From: UBA11524 sp045591175
GTDB lineage: Bacteria; Bacillota; Clostridia; Christensenellales; Aristaeellaceae
Length of the DNA: 44,736 nucleotides
Direction: 5' to 3'
NCBI GenBank assembly: GCA_045591175.1
Contig: JAZNSI010000044.1
Span: 1-44,736 of the forward strand
Each line of letters starts with the position of its first letter. Position 1 is the first letter of the stretch. Positions 15,623 to 23,043 of the stretch are shown here, piece by piece. A model generated the notes under the pieces. It was not told the origin of the DNA, did no database searches, and saw only the letters and a list, made by a program, of their open reading frames with translations. A program made the position numbers and the translations under genes.

Positions 15623-16124
15623 TGCATTGATTCAAACCACAGCAGTGCATATATACGATGCATGTGCATTGAAATTCTTCTTTTGAGGATGTACATGTGC
15701 ACGATATGCATATGGTGCGCATTGTTGAATATTCAGATCAGGAATACTGATTAGCAGGCAATTAGCAGGATTCCCATTGTGCATTAGCTAGGGATAAGAC
15801 AAGTTATTACAGGCAGGGTGTAGATTAACTATATCTCGGCACGAAGCTGTTCCATTTTGATGCTTTCTGTTGGTTTTTTACTCGATCCTTGCGTTCGGTA
15901 CTTATCGAAAGATAATCGCCAACATCTTGAAACCTTCAGCTGTGGTGTTTAGCGGGGGATTCTATACGAATGAAGATATGGTTATGTGTTCTTAGCAATA
16001 GAGTGTAGGTGATAAGGTTTTACTGTTTGCAGAGGTGTGCTGCTATTCTTGCTTTTGATACCATTTCGAACGAGTACGAAGTCTTCTTGAAAATACATTT
16101 AATTATCTTCTAATGAAAGTCGTA
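15623..16124. other. Gene-free AT-rich left end of the ICE
   Basis: No gene is seen. The first 100 bases are dense in TGCAT/ATGCA motifs (near 15623, 15646, 15659, 15706), which could be recombinase or excisionase binding sites. ATGCATATGGTGC at 15706-15718 recurs at 17591-17603, and GGTGTAGAT...ATCTCGGC at 15816-15840 has a partner at 17617-17640. Base composition is clearly more AT-rich than to the left. Confidence 0.5.
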
Positions 16125-16153
16125 TTGACACTGGGGTATCTTTCATATATAAT
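16125..16153 (+). promoter_or_regulatory. Promoter of the 93-aa gene
   Basis: TTGACA (16125-16130), 17 bases, TATAAT (16148-16153): a perfect consensus, about 31 bases before the ATG. Confidence 0.85.
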
Positions 16154-16184
16154 GGAGACAACCATATGAAAGCGAGGTGTCAAC

Positions 16185-16466
16185 ATGAAAAGGATCCCCA
16201 GACTCTTGTTGTTGAGCATGCGCTGGCTACTCGGTTTTCTGTTGAAGCGGCTGAACCGCAGTCTGATCAACATGACTGCTAACGGTCGCACCAACAAGCG
16301 AACTTACTCATGGCGATTGATCTGTGTGGCACGCATTCTTAACGCACAGGTCGCCATCGATGTAAGAATCGAAAAGACCGAAGAGCAAACCAGCTATCCC
16401 CCGTCTAATTCGGACGGAGAAGCTAAGGCTCGAGATGATCCTGAGCGCATCGAAATGAGGAATTGA
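16185..16466 (+). CDS. Small cationic protein of unknown function
   Basis: The protein has 93 residues. The N-terminal 30 residues are an amphipathic hydrophobic and arginine-rich stretch (RLLLLSMRWLLGFLLKRLNR) that may insert into or lie on the membrane. The C-terminal 30 residues are charged and acidic. GCGAGGTG precedes the ATG by 6 bases, and a perfect promoter lies upstream. I recognise no family. It is first in the AT-rich cargo block, ahead of an XRE regulator, separated from it by a long inverted repeat. It could be a toxin-like or signalling peptide, but nothing in the sequence proves that. Confidence 0.55.
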   Translation: MKRIPRLLLLSMRWLLGFLLKRLNRSLINMTANGRTNKRTYSWRLICVARILNAQVAIDVRIEKTEEQTSYPPSNSDGEAKARDDPERIEMRN

Positions 16467-16484
16467 AGAACTAATTGATGGTGA

Positions 16485-16520
16485 CACGGCTCAGTCACCA
16501 AATGTCGTGGCTGAGCCGTG
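16485..16520 (+). terminator. Hairpin before the XRE gene
   Basis: A 10-bp perfect inverted repeat, CACGGCTCAG / CTGAGCCGTG (16485-16494 and 16511-16520), with a 16-base loop. No U-tract follows, so it may be an attenuator or an mRNA-stabilising element rather than a terminator. Confidence 0.5.
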
Positions 16521-16545
16521 CTACTGATTAATCTGGAGGCGTAAT

Positions 16546-16908
16546 ATGACTGCAAGCAAAGATATAGCGCAAAAAAGAAATGCATCGGTGATTGCTCTTC
16601 GGTTTGCAATGGATGTTCTAATTAGTATTAGGAGAATGGAAAGGATTACAATTGAAGAAGTAGCAAAGAAGGGAAATATGTCGAAAAGCACAATCTCAAA
16701 AATCGAGGGCGAGAATACTGAATTACCAATAACCTACGATTTGCTTAGCCGGTATTGTGAAGCCGTTGATGTTGATTTCCCTACAATGACGAAGTTTGTT
16801 AGTGTTATCGCCGATGAATTAACGCAAAATAACATGGAATTGAAAGAGAATAAAGCGCGAGATAAGTTCTTCCGTTTCATGCAGGTTTCGCTTTCTACAC
16901 AGCAATAA
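16546..16908 (+). CDS. XRE-family helix-turn-helix regulator
   Basis: The protein has 120 residues. A Cro/C1-type helix-turn-helix spans about residues 32-80 (ITIEEVAKKGNMSKSTISKIEG, then ITYDLLSRYCEAVDVDFPTM), with the S-K-S-T-I-S-K-I-E recognition helix typical of the family. The N-terminal 30 residues and C-terminal 35 residues are extensions, the latter helical and charged. CTGGAGG precedes the ATG. It probably regulates the cargo genes around it or element mobility. AT-rich codon usage agrees with the cargo block. Confidence 0.85.
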   Translation: MTASKDIAQKRNASVIALRFAMDVLISIRRMERITIEEVAKKGNMSKSTISKIEGENTELPITYDLLSRYCEAVDVDFPTMTKFVSVIADELTQNNMELKENKARDKFFRFMQVSLSTQQ

Positions 16909-16970
16909 GCAGATTCATATCAGAGTTTGGGGAGTAATGTTGATAATTTTACTTAAGGAGGTTGTAACCT

Positions 16971-17315
16971 ATGATTTCTAGAATCGAAGCTATGGAAAAG
17001 CAAATTGAACTATTGACATTCCAACTGGAACGTTTGTATGAGAATTCAGCGCTTGATAGGTATGTGTTCGAATCCCGCCTGACGAAGGAGCAATTTGGGT
17101 TGATCATGGATCTTCTAGATGAAAAACGGAGAGAGATTGATGCAGGAAAAAAGGTTAGTTCCAGTGCATTTGAGGAGGAAGTATACGAAATAGTTCCTGA
17201 AAAGAGGGGGCAATATCACTTTTGTGAAACAATTACCCGGTTGTTTGCAGAGGAAGGAAGATGGGAAGAGGTGTTTCCTGCGCTATATGGCGAATTGCCC
17301 AAGTACCGAAAGTGA
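16971..17315 (+). CDS. DUF1878/YhaI-like protein
   Basis: The protein has 114 residues. The N-terminal coiled-coil-like start RIEAMEKQIELLTFQLERL, the central LTKEQFGLIMDLLDEKRREI, and a C-terminal helical segment ending in a tryptophan-containing WEEVFPALYGEL resemble B. subtilis YhaI and DUF1878 proteins of unknown function. AAGGAGG lies 9 bases before the ATG. It is 62 bases after the XRE gene and probably co-transcribed with it. The family call is moderate. Confidence 0.55.
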   Translation: MISRIEAMEKQIELLTFQLERLYENSALDRYVFESRLTKEQFGLIMDLLDEKRREIDAGKKVSSSAFEEEVYEIVPEKRGQYHFCETITRLFAEEGRWEEVFPALYGELPKYRK

Positions 17316-17777
17316 GTGCAAACATAAAGTGCAGTGTATCCATTTTCCGATGTGTGATTAGCCGTGAAGACAACTGAAATAAAGGATGTTCGAGACTAAT
17401 CGAAAGAACACATTAGCCACTAAAAGCTTAGGTATCCCAAAGGATGCCTAAGTCCAGCCAATCAACAAACCTCCAGCCGTGCAGGTTGGAGGTTTTCGTA
17501 TACCGGAAAAGGGCAAGAGAATGTCGAAAAAGAAAGAAGCGAGAGGTAAGGTGAAAGAGATGCTGCGTGAACGAGCGAGAAGCCGATAAAATGCATATGG
17601 TGCAAATTGCTGGTCAAGGTGTAGATGTCTGCATCTTGGCTTGAAATCATTCGGGAAAATCGCATGGATTACGTTTTATTTCTGTAGGTATGTGTCGTTT
17701 TTTGTGTAATATGTTCTATATGTATTGCAAGAGAAAATCCCTGCCACGGTAATCAAGAAGAAAAGGAGAGAATGCCT
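17316..17777. other. Spacer with two hairpins and partial repeats
   Basis: No firm gene is seen. Hairpins are at 17427-17452 (CTTAGG-ATCC / GGAT-CCTAAG) and 17468-17494 (AACCTCCA / TGGAGGTT, followed by TTCG). An ATG at 17521 opens a 22-codon very basic peptide (MSKKKEARGKVKEML...) with a weak AAAAGGG upstream, which could be a remnant. Partial copies of the element's left-end sequence occur at 17591-17603 and 17617-17640. Confidence 0.5.
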
Positions 17778-18341
17778 ATGGACTTGAAATTGCTTCGTAA
17801 AATCCACCATCCGTATTACCACATTGAGGTACCGTATGCTGATGCAGTTGGTGGATATAGCAACATCGACTTGTTGCTCCATTTCATCGGAGAGAATTTC
17901 CTGCACGGACGCAATGCGATCGGCAATGCATATGTTGAGTTGACCCGTCGTACTGATCAAAAACTTGGAATTAGTAGGTGGGCATTCAACCATCGCAGGT
18001 GGCGCACATCAAAGAAGATGATTCAATCGCTGAGGCAGTATTATTCCATTCCGAAGAATGTCAATAGAGTTGATGTGAGTATCCCTTACCGAATGTGTTG
18101 CATAGTAGCAAGTATCGTTGATTGTGTGAATGAGCTTAAGGCTAAGGGCGTACCTATGCCTTCTAACCTGATCAGTTTAAGTAACAAGATGTACAGAGAC
18201 GCTTTCTTTAGCGTACAGACTGACGCATACAATGGTATGTATGCTAACAATCGCGACACTTGGGCTTTGACACATCATCCGGCACGATACTTGAACGATT
18301 GTTTTAATGCCAATGGGTCGCCGATGCAGAAAAAGTTTTGA
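17778..18341 (+). CDS. Hypothetical protein, 187 aa
   Basis: No family is recognised. Two in-frame ATGs are possible, 17772 and 17778. The second is chosen because AAAGGAG lies 9 bases before it, against only 4 for the first. The protein is rich in His, Tyr, Asn and Arg, with no signal peptide or membrane segment. Conserved-looking polar stretches include HHPYYHIEVPYADAVGG near the start, a cluster WAFNHRRWRTSKKMIQSLRQYY, and near the end TWALTHHPARYLNDCF. The His/Arg/Tyr content would suit nucleic-acid binding or a metal site, but that is only an impression. A strong terminator closes the gene. Confidence 0.6.
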   Translation: MDLKLLRKIHHPYYHIEVPYADAVGGYSNIDLLLHFIGENFLHGRNAIGNAYVELTRRTDQKLGISRWAFNHRRWRTSKKMIQSLRQYYSIPKNVNRVDVSIPYRMCCIVASIVDCVNELKAKGVPMPSNLISLSNKMYRDAFFSVQTDAYNGMYANNRDTWALTHHPARYLNDCFNANGSPMQKKF

Positions 18342-18352
18342 CAGAATTGGTG

Positions 18353-18383
18353 GCCTTCCCCAGTACTACTGGGGAAGGCTTTG
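18353..18383 (+). terminator. Intrinsic terminator
   Basis: A perfect 11-bp stem GCCTTCCCCAG / CTGGGGAAGGC with loop TACTA, followed by TTTGCTT, 12 bases after the upstream stop codon. Confidence 0.8.
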
Positions 18384-18407
18384 CTTAACAAAGGAAAGGT
18401 GAGATCT

Positions 18408-19238
18408 GTGATAGAAAAATTGAAGGTTATGGAGTTGGTTCGTCATAATATCAATCGAAACATGAACAGGATTTATGAGCAACAAAGGGCGGAAGCTAAT
18501 GATACAACCATCGACATAATGAGTGCACTCATGTCTACAGGATGGTCACTTGTTGCAGACGATATAGGAGCAGAGGTGTATAGCTTTCTGCATGCTGTAG
18601 TGGTAAGCTCACCGTTGGTGAAGTTTATCCCTTCTTTTTTGAAGACCCCTCTTGCCGTGACAGCCGAAAGCATAATAGTAGTGGCAGTATTTGTTGGCCT
18701 GTTTTTGTTATCATATTGGATTTCGAAACCCTTGATAACCAAAGTCAAACACCGCTTTGATACGAAGAAAAGAGGAGTTCTTCTTCTAAACGAGATCAAA
18801 TGCAAACATTTGGTGGATGAATTTGACCATACTGCTTGTGATGCAATAATTTTTGCGCGCAACTTTGCCTCAACAATCCCTAATATATCAAATTCAAAGA
18901 TTAGTGAATCGGAACGATATAACTATTATGAAGCTATTTATTACCTTGAAAAAGCAGCAAAAATAGCGCGTGATGTTTACACGCAGAAGGATGGTTGCAT
19001 ATCGATCACTAATAATGCGAACGGAATTACTATTCATCGCTACGAGAACGTGATTCATATGCTTTGTGATCTCACTGAACAATTGGAGAAAGCTAAGGAA
19101 TCAATCATTGTGACAATGACTCCACAAGCCAAACATTCGCTTGAAGCTAGTTTCAACAATCTAAGGAGTATGACAAACGACCTGAACACGCATTATAAAG
19201 AACTACAGAAACTCTATAGCAGCGCTTTTAATGTGTAA
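18408..19238 (+). CDS. Membrane protein with C-terminal coiled coil
   Basis: The protein has about 276 residues. The start is taken as GTG at 18408, with AGGAAAGG 8 bases upstream; an in-frame TTG at 18381 falls in the terminator just before. There is one clear transmembrane segment (near residues 82-105, SIIVVAVFVGLFLLSYWIS), possibly preceded by a weaker hydrophobic hairpin around FLHAVVVSSPLVKFI. A basic stop-transfer stretch (KPLITKVKHRFDTKKR) follows, then a long helical C-terminal region of about 150 residues ending in heptad-like sequence. No enzymatic motif is seen. As the last gene of the AT-rich cargo block it could act with the 187-aa protein. Membrane protein plus soluble partner is a layout seen in defence systems, but this is inference. 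Confidence 0.6.
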   Translation: MIEKLKVMELVRHNINRNMNRIYEQQRAEANDTTIDIMSALMSTGWSLVADDIGAEVYSFLHAVVVSSPLVKFIPSFLKTPLAVTAESIIVVAVFVGLFLLSYWISKPLITKVKHRFDTKKRGVLLLNEIKCKHLVDEFDHTACDAIIFARNFASTIPNISNSKISESERYNYYEAIYYLEKAAKIARDVYTQKDGCISITNNANGITIHRYENVIHMLCDLTEQLEKAKESIIVTMTPQAKHSLEASFNNLRSMTNDLNTHYKELQKLYSSAFNV

Positions 19239-19255
19239 TGAGTCAACTTAATGTC

Positions 19256-19293
19256 AACAGCGACATCAACACTATGTCGCTGTTTTTGTTTTT
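19256..19293 (+). terminator. Intrinsic terminator
   Basis: A perfect 11-bp stem AACAGCGACAT / ATGTCGCTGTT with a 7-base loop, and a T-rich tail TTTTTGTTTTT. It insulates the cargo block from the parA operon. Confidence 0.9.
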
Positions 19294-19330
19294 CAACTTT
19301 CGTAATCAGAATTGAAAGGAGGAGTATATT

Positions 19331-20149
19331 ATTTCTACAATAGTCGCCATCGCCAACCAGAAGGGAGGCGTAGGCAAAACAACCACTACTGCCAATCTGG
19401 GAATCGGACTGGCACAAGAGGGCAAGAAGGTGCTGCTGGTGGATTGCGATCCGCAGGCCAGCCTGACCATCAGCCTGGGAGTCGCTAAACCGGATGATCT
19501 GTCAGTTACTCTGTCTACGCTCATGGGGCGGGTACTTGAGGAGTCCCCTATCAATCCCACCGAGGCAATCCTTCATCACGAAGAAGGCGTTGATCTTATA
19601 CCAGCCAATATTGACCTGGCTGGCATGGAACTCCGTTTGATGAGTGCTATGAGCCGGGAAACCATTCTCCGTCAGGTGCTGGAGCCGCTGCGAAAGCAGT
19701 ACGACCACATCCTGTTGGACTGTATACCCTCCCTCGCACTGCTGACAGTGAACTCTATGGCTGCTGCTGACCGTATTCTGATACCGGTGCAGCCACATTT
19801 CCTTTCGGCAAGAGGCTTAGAGGAACTGGTTAAGTCCATTGATCGTGTTCGGAAGAACATCAATCCCAAGTTGAAGATCGATGGCATCCTGCTGACCATG
19901 ATGGACAGCCGCACCGTGTATGCCCGTGAGATCGCCACACTGATGCGCGATAATTACGGCAGACGCATTAAGGTGTTCGATACGGAGATTCCCCATTCCG
20001 TCCGCGCTGCAGAGATCAGCGCAGAGGGTAAGAGCATCTATGCTCACGATCCCAAGGGTAAGGTAGCTGCTGCATACCGCGCCCTGACGCAGGAGGTGAT
20101 TAAACTTGAAAAGCAGCGCGAAAAACATAAGGCTGACGCCTGTCGATGA
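19331..20149 (+). CDS. parA: ParA/Soj-like partition ATPase, apparent AUU start
   Basis: The protein has 272 residues if started at ATT 19331. The deviant Walker A motif N-Q-K-G-G-V-G-K-T-T spans residues 9-18, with signature Lys11 and Lys16, followed by LLVDCDPQAS (Walker A') and HILLDCIPSLALLT (Walker B region). It is a P-loop partition ATPase that segregates the element together with ParB. Between the in-frame stop at 19313 and the P-loop there is no ATG, GTG or TTG. A perfect AAAGGAGG sits 8 bases before the ATT, exactly where homologs have ATG-(S)-x-I. The first standard start, GTG at 19430, would delete the P-loop. The gene overlaps parB by 44 bases. Confidence 0.9.
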   Translation: MSTIVAIANQKGGVGKTTTTANLGIGLAQEGKKVLLVDCDPQASLTISLGVAKPDDLSVTLSTLMGRVLEESPINPTEAILHHEEGVDLIPANIDLAGMELRLMSAMSRETILRQVLEPLRKQYDHILLDCIPSLALLTVNSMAAADRILIPVQPHFLSARGLEELVKSIDRVRKNINPKLKIDGILLTMMDSRTVYAREIATLMRDNYGRRIKVFDTEIPHSVRAAEISAEGKSIYAHDPKGKVAAAYRALTQEVIKLEKQREKHKADACR

Positions 20150-21041
20150 TCTGTTTTCCACCGATGAAAGCAGAGTTGATGCACAGCGGGAACGGGTGGT
20201 AGAACTGCCTCTGGCCGAATTGCACCCCTTCAGGAATCATCCCTTCAAAGTGCTGGATGATGAGAAGATGGAGGATACAGCGCAGAGCATCCGGGAACAC
20301 GGCGTACTTGTTCCTGCTATCGTGCGTCCACGGGAAGAAGGCGGCTATGAGATCGTAGCCGGTCACAGGCGACATCATGCCAGCCAAATCGCTGGACTTG
20401 ACACGATGCCTGCCATTATCCGTGATCTTGACGACGATGCCGCGACCATCATCATGGTTGACTCGAATCTTCAGCGCGAGAGCATCCTGCCCAGCGAACG
20501 TGCCTGGGCGTACCGGATGAAGCTGGAAGCGGTTAAACGACAAGGGGCTCGCACAGATTTAACTTCGGGTCAACTTGGCCCGAAGTTGGAATCGCACCGA
20601 TCAAACGCTCTTGTTGCTGAGCAGGCTGGTGAAAGCGTCAAGCAGTTGCAACGCTTCATCCGTCTGACTGAACTTATTCCGCCCCTTCTGGATATGGTGG
20701 ACGAGCGCAAGATCGCCTTTAATCCGGCTGTCGAGTTGTCCTATCTCAAGCCAGAAGAACAAGTTGAGCTTCTGGATGCGATGGACAGCGAGCAGGCGAC
20801 ACCCTCCCTTTCCCAGGCGCAGCGACTGAAGAAGTTCAGCCTGGAAGGACATCTGTCCATCGATGTGATGCGAGCCATCATGTCGGAAGAGAAGAAGGGC
20901 GAGCTTGACCGCATTACCCTGACTGGTGATAAGGTGAACAAGTATTTCCCCAGGTCTTACACACCGCAGCAAAAAGAACAGGTAATCCTGAAACTGCTGG
21001 AAGGCTGGTATCGACATCGCCAGCAATCCCAGGAGAGATAA
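20106..21041 (+). CDS. parB: ParB-like partition protein
   Basis: The protein has 311 residues, with a TTG start preceded by GAGGTG, beginning inside parA. Segments of the ParB/Srx fold are visible: VVELPLAELHPFRNHPF (about 31-47), then the nucleotide-binding patch YEIVAGHRRHHASQIAG (about 81-97, a variant of the GERRxRA motif) and VDSNLQRESILPSERAWAYRMK (about 117-138). A helix-turn-helix follows (about 160-195, SNALVAEQAGESVKQLQRFIRL). It binds centromere-like sites and works with ParA in stabilising the element's circular form. Translational coupling to parA is implied by the overlap. Confidence 0.92.
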   Translation: MKSSAKNIRLTPVDDLFSTDESRVDAQRERVVELPLAELHPFRNHPFKVLDDEKMEDTAQSIREHGVLVPAIVRPREEGGYEIVAGHRRHHASQIAGLDTMPAIIRDLDDDAATIIMVDSNLQRESILPSERAWAYRMKLEAVKRQGARTDLTSGQLGPKLESHRSNALVAEQAGESVKQLQRFIRLTELIPPLLDMVDERKIAFNPAVELSYLKPEEQVELLDAMDSEQATPSLSQAQRLKKFSLEGHLSIDVMRAIMSEEKKGELDRITLTGDKVNKYFPRSYTPQQKEQVILKLLEGWYRHRQQSQER

Positions 21042-21073
21042 CGCCCTCACATTCATGTGATGGGCGTTTTTTC
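21040..21073 (+). terminator. Intrinsic terminator after parB
   Basis: Starting in the stop codon, AACGCCC-TCACAT / ATGTGA-T-GGGCGTT is followed by a run of Ts. Confidence 0.85.
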
Positions 21074-21099
21074 ATTCCCGGAGAAAGGAGGGATGAAAC

Positions 21100-22011
21100 G
21101 TGGCTGTTTTCAGGATCGAGAAAACGAGGGATTACACCGTCATGTCCAACCATCATCTGAAAAACAAGAATCTGACGCTGAAAGCCAAAGGCCTGATGAG
21201 CCTGCTGCTTTCGCTGCCGGATGACTGGGTGCATACCCTGGCAGGTTTGGCGCAGATCAGTGTTGAGGGCGTAGATGCCATCCGCATGGCAGTACATGAG
21301 CTGGAGCATGAAGGGTATGTTGTTCGCAACCGCATCCGAGATGAAAAAGGGCATCTGGGCGAAATGGAGTATGTTGTCTATGAGAATCCGCAAATGCTGG
21401 AAGTTGCAGAGGCTCCTGCATCGGCTGCTCCAATGTTGGAAGAACCTATGTTGGAAAATCCAACACAGGAGAATCCAATACAGGGAAACCCTACACAGGA
21501 TAAGCCTATGTTGGATTGCCCTACGCAGGGAAATCCAATGCAATTAAATACTTATAGATCAAACACGCATAAAGAAAAGAAAAATGAATTAATTCCTTAT
21601 GCAGCAAATCCTTATCAATCAATCCCTTATCAATCAACGCGCGGGAGTGAACAGCCCAGCATGGTGGCCCAGTACAAGGAGCTGATTCGGAACCACATCG
21701 ACTACGACATCATGTGCGAGCAGTATGGCCATGAGCGTCTGGATGAGATCGTGCATCAGATCGTGGAAGTCTTGTGCTCCAAAGCGCAGTATTTCACCAT
21801 CTCCGGCGAGGAATTGCCCGCTGAACTGGTACGGGATCAGCTGCTCAGATTCAGCAGCAGCCATCTGGAATATGTCTTTGAGTGCCTGGAGAAGAAAACC
21901 AGCTATGTGGGCAATATCAAAAACTATCTGCTGACCACTCTGTACAACGCCGTTGGAACCATCAAGCATTACTATGACGCCCGTGTGCGTCATGAACACC
22001 CACTTTTATGA
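21100..22011 (+). CDS. ICE replication protein, helix-turn-helix plus DUF6017-type
   Basis: The protein has 303 residues, GTG start after AAAGGAGGGATGAAAC. The N-terminal 100 residues (MAVFRIEKTRDYTVMSNHHL, then LTLKAKGLMSLLLSLPDDW) are the standard winged-helix start of replication-initiator-like proteins in clostridial ICEs. The C-terminal about 115 residues (MVAQYKELIRNHIDYDIMC, then SYVGNIKNYLLTTLYNA) match the DUF6017-type domain. The two are joined by a repetitive linker (about 105-185) with tandem E/G-N-P-T/I-Q-like pentapeptides. The likely role is autonomous replication of the excised circle. It lies between the par genes and the sortase, as in related elements. Confidence 0.82.
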   Translation: MAVFRIEKTRDYTVMSNHHLKNKNLTLKAKGLMSLLLSLPDDWVHTLAGLAQISVEGVDAIRMAVHELEHEGYVVRNRIRDEKGHLGEMEYVVYENPQMLEVAEAPASAAPMLEEPMLENPTQENPIQGNPTQDKPMLDCPTQGNPMQLNTYRSNTHKEKKNELIPYAANPYQSIPYQSTRGSEQPSMVAQYKELIRNHIDYDIMCEQYGHERLDEIVHQIVEVLCSKAQYFTISGEELPAELVRDQLLRFSSSHLEYVFECLEKKTSYVGNIKNYLLTTLYNAVGTIKHYYDARVRHEHPLL

Positions 22012-22021
22012 GGAGGTACAT

Positions 22022-23026
22022 ATGTCCCAGCATAAGCGCACGAAGCGCCGCTTCCCGATGACCGCTATTCTGGCGGTTCTTTTGATTTTGGCGGGTGTCG
22101 CCGCCATCGCCGGTTCTCTGTGGATGCAGGAGAACGAGATCAACACCGGTGCCGAGCTTTATGACACCCTGTCCGAACAGCTGAAGCTCCCGCCCGCCAC
22201 GGAGGAAGATACCGAACCCCAGCAGGATGAAACTCCTGCTGAGGATAACGCTGCTGCCGAAGATGATTCAGCCGAGCAGGATGAACATGAACAGGAGCAG
22301 CCTGTGATTGTGATTCCCGAAGAACTGTCGGCAGAGGAATCGCCAGTGCAGCCCGATGTGACGGTGGTTCCGCCGCTTACTTTGCAGCCTGTGGAGCAGC
22401 CGGCGTATCAGTTCGACCCGACACCCGAAGGCAACGGCGGGGTTAGTTCCGGCCTCACCGGCGCAAACCTTGCTGCATGCAAGGAAGTCAACAACGATTT
22501 TGCTGCATGGCTGAAGATTCCCGGTACGGATATTGATTACCCCGTTGTGCGGACAAATGATGTGGAGTACTACCTGGATCATACCTTCACCGGCGAGGAA
22601 AGCATCGTCGGCTGTCTGTTTTCCCTGGGCCGCACTGACTACGATGCACCCAGCCAGAACATCGCCATCTACGGCCACCACATGCGCCGCAGCCGCTCCA
22701 CCACCATGTTCCAGCCCCTGCATGAGTACAAGAGTGCCAGTTTCCGCAGTGCTCATGCCACCATCCATCTGGATACTTTGAATGGTTCCCGAAGCTACAC
22801 GGTATTCGCCGTCATAAACAAGCGGGAATCCGATTGGGATGCTTCTGCAGCGGACTTCTCCTCTCAGGATGAGTACCAGGCATTCCTGGATCGAGCGTTG
22901 GAATGGTCGCTGTATGATACCGGCGTTTCCGTCACGACGGACGATCACATTCTCACCCTGATTACCTGTGACCGCGACCACAACGCTGAGGACGGTCAGC
23001 TTGTGGTGATGGCTGTCCAGAACTAA
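22022..23026 (+). CDS. srtB: Class B sortase
   Basis: The protein has 334 residues. The ATG at 22022 follows GAGGAGGTACAT; an in-frame opening upstream overlaps the previous gene and is ignored. There is one N-terminal membrane anchor (about 15-35), then an acidic Glu/Asp/Pro-rich spacer (about 55-140), then the sortase B fold beginning WLKIPGTDIDYPVV. Catalytic His219 lies in IYGHHMRR and Cys316 in LITCD. Where sortases normally have the active-site Arg (R-x-V-V), this protein has Gln326 (GQLVV). Sortases attach surface proteins to the wall or polymerise pilins. The obvious client is the giant surface protein encoded 17 bases downstream. Confidence 0.88.
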   Translation: MSQHKRTKRRFPMTAILAVLLILAGVAAIAGSLWMQENEINTGAELYDTLSEQLKLPPATEEDTEPQQDETPAEDNAAAEDDSAEQDEHEQEQPVIVIPEELSAEESPVQPDVTVVPPLTLQPVEQPAYQFDPTPEGNGGVSSGLTGANLAACKEVNNDFAAWLKIPGTDIDYPVVRTNDVEYYLDHTFTGEESIVGCLFSLGRTDYDAPSQNIAIYGHHMRRSRSTTMFQPLHEYKSASFRSAHATIHLDTLNGSRSYTVFAVINKRESDWDASAADFSSQDEYQAFLDRALEWSLYDTGVSVTTDDHILTLITCDRDHNAEDGQLVVMAVQN

Positions 23027-23043
23027 AGCAACAGGAGGTAGTT

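Noticed and set aside
15578..15660. A complete tRNA gene
   Set aside because: Only the 3' half is present; the sequence beyond the anticodon loop cannot form the anticodon stem, D-arm or acceptor stem.
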